64,000 nucleotides of DNA, taken from the NCBI GenBank assembly GCA_030272155.1, contig CP126207.1:248001-312000 (forward strand). Reading direction: 5' to 3'. Below are positions 56,713 to 64,000 of the stretch, piece by piece. The stretch's first letter is position 1. The number at the start of each line of letters is the position of its first letter. A program made the position numbers and the translations under genes. Source of the stretch: Tetradesmus obliquus. Its lineage: Eukaryota > Chlorophyta > Chlorophyceae > Sphaeropleales > Scenedesmaceae. Under the pieces are notes generated by a model that searched no databases, had not been told where the DNA came from, and was given only the letters and a program-made list of their open reading frames with translations.

Positions 56713-58107
56713 CCGCAGACACATGCCTGAGTTTGCTGATGCGTCATTTGACACTGTCATTGACAAAGGCACTTTGGATGCGATCCGCTGCGGGCCCACG
56801 GCTGATGAGGACAGCGCAGCCATGATGCTGGAGCTGTACAGGTGTGTTAGTAACATGTTACTTTTACAGAACATGTAACATGTTACAAGGGTGTCATATT
56901 TGACACGGCAAGTTGTCACTGGCATGGGCGTTCGTGATGCCATACGTTGCGGGCTGATAGCTGAAAAAGACAGTGCGGCAAAGGGTGCTGGAGCTGTACA
57001 TATGTATGGATGACATGTTGCAGGGTTTTGCGGCCCGGGGGCGTCGTGATGATATTACCGACGGGCCTCATTTCAGATTCATGCCTCATCCTGCTGCTGC
57101 TGCTGCTGCTGCGTTGGTGGGGTTTTGCGCACACGCTGTCGCAGGGTTTTGCGGCCCGGGGGCATCATGATGATGATCACCTACGGGCCTCACTTCAGAT
57201 ACATGCCTCATCCTGCTGCTGCTGCTGCTGCTGCGTTGTTGGGGTTTTGCGCACACGCTGTCGCAGGGTTTTGCGGCCCGGGCGCATCATGATGATGATC
57301 ACCTACGGGCCTCACTTCAGATACATGCCTCATCCTGCTGCTGCTGCTGCTGCTGCGTTGTTGGGGTTTTGCGCAAACGCTGTTGCAGGGTTTTGCGGCC
57401 CGGTGGCGTCATGATGATGATCACCTACGGGCCTCCTTTTGTGCGGCTGCCCTGGATGCTGCTGCCGGGCATGGACTGGGACCTCCAGGTGGGTGCACTC
57501 TGTCAATTTCTGTGTGTGATTTCATGCGCAAATGCAGGGATGATGTTGATAGTTTGGACCCGAGCATAGCCAAGAATGATGCTTGTTGATGGTTTTGTTG
57601 CATGCAACTTGCCTGTGTGCTAACAGCTGTGTGGAGGTGTGATCACCTACGGGCCGCCATTTGTGCGGCTGCCCTGGATGCTGCTGCCGGGCATGGACTG
57701 GGACCTCCAGGTGGGGACTTTGTATTGATTCCTTTTCGTTTCTGCAACATTATAGATTGAAGCTGCTACGCATATTTAAGAGCTTCAGCAGCCTGCCTGG
57801 GCCTGCAAAGAGCGCTCTTTGTTTCAAGGACAACATGTTGGTATTGCAGCTACTGTGTTGGCAGCTGCCCTGCTGCCGGGCATGGACTGGGATTTCCAGG
57901 TGGGTGCATTTCTTGTCACTTTCTGTGTTATTTAGTGTGCAAATGCAGGGATGCTGTTGGTTTGTGGACCCGAGCACGGCCAAGAATGACGCAGCATCAA
58001 GTCTGATGGTTTTGTTGCATGGGATTGCCTGTGTTAACAGTACTGTAGTTTGTCAGCTGTGTGGAGGTGTGATCACCTGCGGGCCTCGCTTGGTGCGGCC
58101 GCCCTGG

Positions 58108-58142
<35 letters not shown>

Positions 58143-59793
58143 CATGGACCGGGACATCCAGGTGAGTGCACCCTGCTGCTCCTACTGCTGTTGTGGTGTT
58201 TATATTGTGCTTCCTGATCCTACAATGCTGCTTATGGTGTTGTCTTGTGCCGGGGTACGCTGTAGCTGCTGTGTGCGGCTGCCCTGGATGCTGCTGCCCG
58301 GCATGCACTGGGACATTCAGGCGCGGTCCTCTCCTGAATCCTTTCTGCAAATGTCAGCAGCAACATATCAGGTTGAAGCTGCTATGTACACAGCAGCCTG
58401 CCTGGGCCTGCAAAGAGCGCTCTTTGTTTCAAGGAGAACATGTTGGTATTGCAGCTACTGTGTTTGCAGCTGCCCTGCTGCCAGGCATGGACTGGGACCT
58501 CCAGGTGGGATACTCCCGTTGATTATAGAAAGTTATAGTCTTGTCTGTTCTTATACCACAGGTTATACCACAGGCAGCTGCTGCTGCTGCTGCTGTGCAG
58601 GTGTACACGCTGGGTGATGCTGATGGGGAGCCCAGCCTGTCACAATTCCCAAAACTGACCCTGCTGCTGCTGCTGCTGGTGCTGATGATGCTGCATCGTA
58701 AGACGGTTTACCTGCGAATTTACGTCATTGTTGTTTCTCTGTACTGCTGTGCAGGTGTACATGCTGGGCAACGTTGATGGGGAGCCCAGCCTTGGCCACT
58801 TCCCAACACTGACGCCAGGCATCCGGGGACCCATAGCAGCCCAGGACCTGGTGAGGCAACTTAACTGACGCTGACTTAACTTAACTGACGCTGACGCTGG
58901 TTAACACTGCAGCTCGTAATACTACGTGAAAGCTCTTGCGGAACAATGCAGCTGAGCTGCCGCCACTAGAATTTTATTTTTCTTCGTCCAGGCTGACGTG
59001 CTTATTCCAACACCAACATGTATAAGCACTATTAATCCGTTTGATGACTTGAGTCAACACAAAACACCATGACTGCAAAGTACAAGAGCTGCACTACGAT
59101 TTCTTCTCTACAGCTTTCTGGTTGCTGTCAACAGCTCTGTGCTGCTGCCGTGGACTTGTGGACTGCTTTTCACTACTTCGTACTGCTTTGTACTGCTTTG
59201 TACTGCTGCTGTTGTGTACTGCCCTGCAGGCACCCCCACCGGATGTGCAGGACTGCAACAAGCTGCACTTTGCATTTGTATTTGTTTTTTACTACTGATT
59301 TGTGATGCCTGTTTATATGCATTTATTGTGCTGCTGTTGTGGACTGTGTTACTGCCATGCAGGCAACCCCACCAGATGTGCAAGACTTGAACAAACTGCA
59401 CTTTGTGTACTGCTTTCTGATGCTTGTTTTGTACTGCTTTGTACTTGTACTGCTGCTGCTATGTATTGCCCTGAGGCACCACCTCCGGATGTGCAGGACT
59501 GGAACAAGCTGCACTTTGTGTATGTTCTGTACTGCTTTTTGATGCTTGTTTTGTACTGCTTTGTACTGCTGCTTCTGTGTATCGCCCTGCAGGCACCCCC
59601 ACCGGATGTGCAGGACTGGAACAAGCTGCATCCTGTTTTTGTTTTTTTGCACTGCTCTGTGATGCTTGTTTTGTACTGCTTCATACTGCTGATGCTGTTG
59701 TGTACTGCCCTGCAGGCACCCCCACCGGATGTGCAGGACTGGAACAAGCTGCATTTTGTGTATGTGGCAACAAAGGCAGCAGCTGCACAGTAG
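55755..59793 (+). CDS. SAM-dependent methyltransferase, EEF1AKMT4/METTL13 group
   Basis: Class I methyltransferase; relatives methylate lysine on translation elongation factor 1A. Exons in phase: 55755-55898, 56269-56426, 56719-56841, 57389-57488, 58755-58850, 59716-59793 (699 nt, 232 residues plus stop). A short 5' exon is missing. Landmarks: ASYWDRRYEEE with FEWYQSYDSL (family start), motif I VLQVGVGTSEL, acidic residue in NTDIS, FDTVIDKGTLDAI (the DKGTLD signature), RVLRPGGVMMMITYG, and a final strand (NKLHFVYVATK). The length suits the compact single-domain members. The substrate is inferred from the family only. Introns are full of partial exon copies. Confidence 0.85.
56000..56560 (+). 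repeat. Partial copies around methyltransferase exons 1 and 2
   Basis: 56003-56081 is a donor-side copy (FEWYQSYDSLQQILEKHLG) with a stop. 56140-56215 is an acceptor-side copy of the next exon (LQAELTSRS, FVNT). 56505-56560 is a donor-side copy (AGWLQLTCQLAEAKE). Confidence 0.82.
56930..57002 (+). repeat. Donor-side relic of methyltransferase exon 56719-56841
   Basis: Degraded copy of DAIRCGPTADEDSAAMMLEL (here AIRCGLIAEKDSAA), including the end of the exon. Confidence 0.7.
57020..57385 (+). repeat. Three acceptor-side copies of methyltransferase exon 57389-57488, 122-bp period
   Basis: Starting near 57024, 57146 and 57268, each unit holds GCAGGGTTTTGCGGCCCGG, GGGCCTCA(C/T)TTCAGAT, and a CTG run leading to the next GCAG. 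The second and third units are nearly identical, so amplification is recent. Each is cut off after ITYGPHFRYMP-like sequence. Confidence 0.93.
57634..58510 (+). repeat. Donor-side copies of methyltransferase exon 57389-57488
   Basis: RLPWMLLPGMDWDLQ followed by GTGGG recurs with full or partial length at about 57634-57711, 57868-57900, 58069-58163, 58275-58325 and 58468-58506. One copy contains an inserted CTG run ([15 protein letters not shown]). A larger 600-bp segment (AGCCTGCCTGGGCCTGCAAA) is itself repeated at 57790 and 58392. Confidence 0.9.
58601..58670 (+). repeat. Acceptor-side copy of methyltransferase exon 58755-58850
   Basis: After GTGCAG, VYTLGDADGEPSLSQFPKLT repeats the first 20 codons of the next exon, then enters a CTG run. 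Confidence 0.88.
59230..59640 (+). repeat. Four acceptor-side copies of the last methyltransferase exon
   Basis: Starting near 59230, 59363, 59476 and 59593, after CAG or GAG, each reads A(P/T)PPDVQDxNKLHF. The intron segment TGCTTGTTTTGTACTGCTTTG is repeated between them. The full exon is at 59716. Confidence 0.92.
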
Positions 59794-60060
59794 CAGCAGC
59801 GCATGAGGTCAGCAGTGACAGCAGGGTGTAGCTGCCAAGGCAGCAGCTGCGCAGTAGCAGCAGCGCAACTGCCCGAAGGCCAACCACTGCACCTTGCAGA
59901 GCTAACAGCAGCAGCAGCAGTTGCTGTGCAGCAGCAACACTGCAAGTGGCAAGTTGCCAGACGCGGCCGCAGTTGTTCCTCAAGTGATTCACAGCACTGG
60001 AACAAGCTGCACTTTGTGTATGTGGCAACAAAGGCAGCAGCTGCGCAGTAGCAGCAGTGC
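59794..60060 (+). repeat. Copies of the methyltransferase 3' end beyond the stop
   Basis: 59996-60050 repeats HWNKLHFVYVATKAAAAQ and TAG in an intact frame. Shorter relics with GCAGCAGCTGCGCAGTAGCA lie near 59840 and 60100. Confidence 0.85.
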
Positions 60061-60263
60061 ATGCGCTCAACGCTGGCATCAGCAGTAGCCGCCAAGGCAG
60101 CAGCTGCGCGGTCTCGGCAGGGCCAATGGTTAGCCCAGACACTGCTGCGGTGCCCAGCAACTTGCAATGCGTACTGTGGCTGGCTTAGGGATGAACTCAT
60201 AGTCAGCTGACGAACCAGTGGCATATGCTGCGGTAGCAGCGTCAGCAGTAGAACAGCTGTTGT

Positions 60264-60297
<34 letters not shown>

Positions 60298-62182
60298 CAG
60301 CAGCAGCAGCAGCTGTTGTGGCTGCCCAGACACAACCAGTGCACCTGCAGACTTTCAATTAAACTGGTGTCATGCTTTTGCTTGATTGACATTGTGACGT
60401 CTGGAAGCTGCATCTGTCAGATGAATGGGCCCAGCAGCTGGAGCAGCTAGTGCACTGCAACACAAGCAGCTCCTTTTGCAACATCACAACCTGACTGTTT
60501 GATCTCGGGTTGTTTGTTGGTGTGCCAGCAGCTGAAGCAGGTCATGCGCTGCAGCATGCGCCGCTGCTTATATAGCGTGTATGCTGCATACTTTACTCTG
60601 GACAGCTTTTGTACCAGCAGCCGCTGCCACGTCAGCAAACCGTATCTTTCACTCCACTTCAACTAGATACGTTATCGGGTTGCCGAGAGGCTGCAGCTCA
60701 TTCTGTAACACTTGCCGCATTCCTTATGAGGCCCGACCTGCACAGCAACTCAAGATGCGCCAGCAATGGGCCAGCAGCTCAAGCGGCTGGTGCGCTGCAA
60801 TCCGTGCACCTGCTTCAACAGCGCCTATGTACAATCAGCCAAACTGTGGTGTCGGCAGATCAATTGGTTGCGCGATGAGCCTGTCATTGGCTGGCAAAAC
60901 CAAACAAAGCTGTAGGCCCTGCCAGGAGTTGCGTGAGGTGACACTCAAAGATGAATGGAGAACTGCTTTGGGGCCGTGCATTGACTGCTCATCCAGCTGT
61001 ATGCAGCACTGCAATGGTATTGCTATATGATACAGCGAGCATCGATCGCGGGTGTGGCTGGAAACGGCTGCCAGGTTGATGCGACCAGAGCAGCGCACCA
61101 GCCTCTGGTTGAACTGCATTCAGTAGCTATTACTAGACAGCACAACGCAGTTGATGACAGCAGCTTGAAGAAGGCAGATTGTTGATTACCCTGCTCTATC
61201 ATCACATGCTGCTGTGCTGGCTGGCGACTGCTGCAAGTACGATTGAGGCGGACTAAGCAGCACACCAGATGTGCATCAATCAGCAGCCATTGCATCACAA
61301 AGTCAAAAGAGACATTGTGTATGAAGGACTGCAGGAAGCCCAGCCATCAGACATTGATGTGTCTGTTGGATGCTGCTTTGGAGCTGTGTGGGGCTGCCTG
61401 CAATGCAGTTTGGAGGTGGACAAAGCAGCACACCAATACTGCATCCAGCAGCTGCTAGATACCTCGTACATAAAGTCAGAGAGAAGAGATTGATGGAGGC
61501 AGATTGTTAGTTACCCTGCTCTACTACAAATGCTGCTGCCGGCCAGGTCATGTGTCTCAATGCATACCAGCCACAGCAGCAGCACGCCACTTGCAAATCA
61601 TTTGAAGCAGTCGGAAACCTTTTTCATCACAAAAAGAATTGGGAATTGGGGGCGGCAGCAGCCGGGCGTATTTTGCAACGCGGGGCTGAGAGCACACCAG
61701 AACTGACACACACACCACAAGTAGGGCTGACCCCATATTTTTCGCTCGCAGCAGCACTTTCAGGGCGTGTCTTTCAACGCCGCTGCTGCTGGTGGATAGC
61801 AGTGCTCAAGCAAGCAACCATCAAAAGGATCTGGCACATCTTGCAATGCCAGCGGTGCTGCGTGAAACACCACACTCTGCAGCATGCGCTAACCTAGCTG
61901 GGAAGACAGACATGCATCATCTCACTGAAAACAGACAAGCCTGTGGAGACAAGCTACTTTGGAGTGTCTTAACTACTGCTCTGAACCAAGCCAAAGCCAG
62001 CAGTAGATATACCAAAGCAGCCGCCACACAACACACGGAGGAACCAAAATAATACAGCGCAGTGCATGTCAACGCAGCAGCAGCAGCAGCCAGATCCAAG
62101 GACCTAGAGGAAGCCCTTAGAACCTAACCCACACACCGCTCGCTGCGACAGCAGCAGCTTGTTGCATACCAAATCAAGACAT
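60061..62182. other. Region without a recognised gene
   Basis: CAG runs lie near 60265-60310. Two related segments of about 260-300 bp (each with GGCAGATTGTT(G/A)(A/G)TTACCCTG, near 61175 and 61498) mark another tandem duplication. TGTAA near 60706 could serve the methyltransferase. Nothing else supported. Confidence 0.4.
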
Positions 62183-63704
62183 TTACGCCTTAATCTGAGC
62201 TGCCACGCTGCTGGCCTTGCTCTCTGGGTTAATTGCCTTGGCCATAGTATCCTGGACCTTCTTGCCGGCAGACACCGCAAATCCACCAGAAATCGCCTGA
62301 GCCGGGCCCACGGCAATGCGGCTGGAGCCGCCGTTGCTGGTGCGGGAAATCAGGCCGACGGAGATCGCGTTTGCGAGCGCGTTTCCGGGGTTCTTGTCGG
62401 AGTCGGCGGCAGAACGGGCAAGGGAGTCGGCCACCACGCCGGTTGCGACGGCGTTGGCAACGGAGTCGGAGATGCAGTCAATGCAGCCGGTGCCGGAGCT
62501 TGAGGTGGCGGCGGCCTCGCCGTGGAACACGCCGATGGCGCCGGCCTGGGCGTTGGAGGTGACGTCACCTGCAGGTGGGGTTTAGGATGGCGGGGGGCAG
62601 GGTTTTAGGAGCAGGGTTGGGGTTTAGGATTTGTGGATTTTTGCCGAGTATGCAAGCTGAATGTGCATGCTGGCTAGCAGCTGAGTTCACACAAGCAGCT
62701 GGCGCAGTAACAAAGTAACACTCAGAAGTAACAGACGTAACACATGTCACGTACCTAGCAGCTGAGTTCAGAGGCAACGGGCAGGGCACCAGCCAGCAGG
62801 CACAAACAGTAACCAACTAACACTGTCAAGTAACAGCAAAGTAACACTCACCGGTCTCGGAGGCGCCGGAAGAGGTAGCAGATGCCACGGAGTTCACGGC
62901 AGCAGCAGACAGGGCATCGGCCAGCAGGCACTAAAAACTAACAAACTAACACTGTCAGATAACATCAAAGTAACACTCACCGGTCTCGGAGGCGCCGGAA
63001 GAGGTGGCGGAGGCAATGGAGTTCACGGCAGCAGCGGACAGAGCGCCGGCCAGGGACTGTGCGCGGCCATCCTTGGTCTCAGCGGATGAAGCCACCTTGG
63101 ATTGGGCCTGAATCAGACCAGTGGACACACCGATCGCCATGGATCCGGCAGATCCGGCCTCAGTTCCGGAAGATGAAGCGACAGTGGCCTTGCCCTGGAG
63201 CACACCCAGGCCGTAGCCCTGAGCGGCGGAGGCGGCGTTACCGGTGGTGGTAGCGGCGGAGGAGGCGGTATCGGCTGTAGCGTCACCAGACAGAGCACCC
63301 GACCATGATCCAGACAGAGCTTGGCCCTCCTTGGATGCGGCTGCTGATGTGGACACAGCACGGGTGGTGAAGGCGGATCCGGAGAATGCAAGGCCGGCGG
63401 AGGCGGCATTTCCGGTGGAGGTGGTTGCGGATGATGCTCCCTGAGAGTCGGAGTGGACTCCGCCGACGGACTGAGATGCGGCGATAGCGGCGGCCTGACC
63501 GGTGGTGGTGGTGGCGTCGGAGGAGGTGGTGGCGGAGTTCTGGGTTGAGACGGCGGCGTTTCCGATGTTGTAGGCGAGCGCGGAGCCGGTGGTGGTCTTT
63601 GCAGTGGCGGAGTTGGCGATCACGGAGCGCTGGCTGGCCTGGGCGACACCGACGTTTCCGGCGATGGCCTGGTACTCTGATGTACGGGAGTTGACGTCTA
63701 TACC
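62183..63704 (-). CDS. Ala/Ser/Thr/Gly-rich repeat protein, 5' end uncertain
   Basis: No family recognised. Two exons in phase: 63704-62981 and 62568-62183 (stop TAA), 369 codons. More 5' sequence lies upstream, probably past the window edge; exon 63704 starts after CCGCAG with GIDVNSRTSEYQAIAGNVGV. The protein is built of diverged units of about 25-30 residues with a core like SSATTxTGNAASAxxxxxxG. It ends in a Lys-containing tail (GKKVQDTMAKAINPESKASS). The small-residue alternation suggests a beta-helix or an extended fibrous fold, as in secreted adhesive or cell-wall proteins; this is inference. One CIDC pair is present in exon 2. Codon use is GC-rich and the frame is unbroken, so expression is likely. 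Confidence 0.65.
62752..62935 (-). repeat. Donor-side copies of the repeat-protein exon 63704-62981
   Basis: Minus strand: 62935-62850 repeats ADALSAAAVNSVASATSSG and ASETG with GTGAGTGTTAC donor, nearly identical to the full exon. About 62810-62752 is a worn further copy. Confidence 0.85.
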
Positions 63705-64000
63705 CTGCGGTGATAGGGCAGGCAGAGAGAAAGGAAGCGGAAGGGTGTGGTGAGTGTGACTTGTTGTTGTGTGGTAGGCATATGGCATGCAATGTGCGCT
63801 GCATTGCATGGCTGCTCGGTGAAGCAGCAGGACCCATCAAGTACTGCTCAGTAATAGAGGTGGCATCGCCGTTGCTGTTAGTGAAGGCGCCCGGCAAACA
63901 TGCAGGCAGCTGCGCTCGCACACCAAAAACAGCTAGCTCAAAAGGGACATACAGCACTCCAGCATACAGCCTGCCCCTGCTTTGGATTGCGCAGCAAACA
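63705..64000 (-). other. Probable intron and upstream exon of the repeat protein
   Basis: Minus strand near 63905-63840 reads GAFTNSNGDATSITEQYLMG, whose composition fits the protein, but splice borders were not resolved. Confidence 0.35.

Noticed and set aside
1..64000. tRNA or rRNA genes
   Set aside because: No cloverleaf-like or rRNA-like conserved segments noticed on either strand, though a proper scan was not possible by eye.

Overview
The window is nuclear DNA of a green alga. Genes are split into many short exons with GT-AG borders. TGTAA, the usual chlorophyte poly(A) signal, follows some genes. CTG/CAG microsatellites are everywhere, telomere-like CCCTAAA motifs sit at intron ends, and the conserved genes are eukaryotic (ER HSP90, ATP-type PEP carboxykinase, TTC12, an EEF1A-type methyltransferase). 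The style suggests a core chlorophyte, perhaps Sphaeropleales/Scenedesmaceae; this is an inference from style and was not tested.

Layout, left to right. (1) 1-9234, plus strand: middle and C-terminal part of ER HSP90 (GRP94), ending in a KDEL-like tail. (2) 11.6-13.1 kb, minus: small secreted glycine-rich protein. (3) 14.8-17.8 kb, minus: orphan membrane protein with a complete six-exon model (446 aa). (4) 19.3-27.2 kb, minus: TTC12-like TPR/armadillo protein, a dynein-arm assembly factor in other organisms. (5) 30.3-43.2 kb, minus: complete 15-exon ATP-dependent PEP carboxykinase (594 aa). (6) 44.9-46.1 kb, minus: 5'-truncated LINE reverse-transcriptase fragment. (7) 47.1-51.1 kb, plus: 1318-residue Gln/Ala-rich protein. 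(8) 55.8-59.8 kb, plus: SAM-dependent methyltransferase of the EEF1AKMT4/METTL13 group. (9) 62.2-63.7 kb, minus: Ala/Ser/Thr/Gly-rich repeat protein that probably continues past the right edge.

The most unusual property is shared by nearly all the split genes. Around most exons lie diverged tandem copies of only one end of that exon. Copies upstream of the exon carry the 3' splice site plus the exon's 5' part. Copies downstream carry the exon's 3' part plus the 5' splice site, or the stop codon for last exons. The units are about 80-200 bp and number one to six per junction. They range from nearly identical to badly decayed. The full exon always lies between its acceptor-side and donor-side copies, so a spliced mRNA can ignore all of them. 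I describe this as splice-junction-straddling tandem duplication; it explains most of the intron length here.

The genes do not form a pathway. The mutual orientation (HSP90 plus; glycine-rich protein, membrane protein, TTC12 and PEPCK minus; Q-rich protein and methyltransferase plus; repeat protein minus) is that of independent nuclear transcription units. Gene models were built by hand from splice-site phase and family similarity; no RNA evidence was available.
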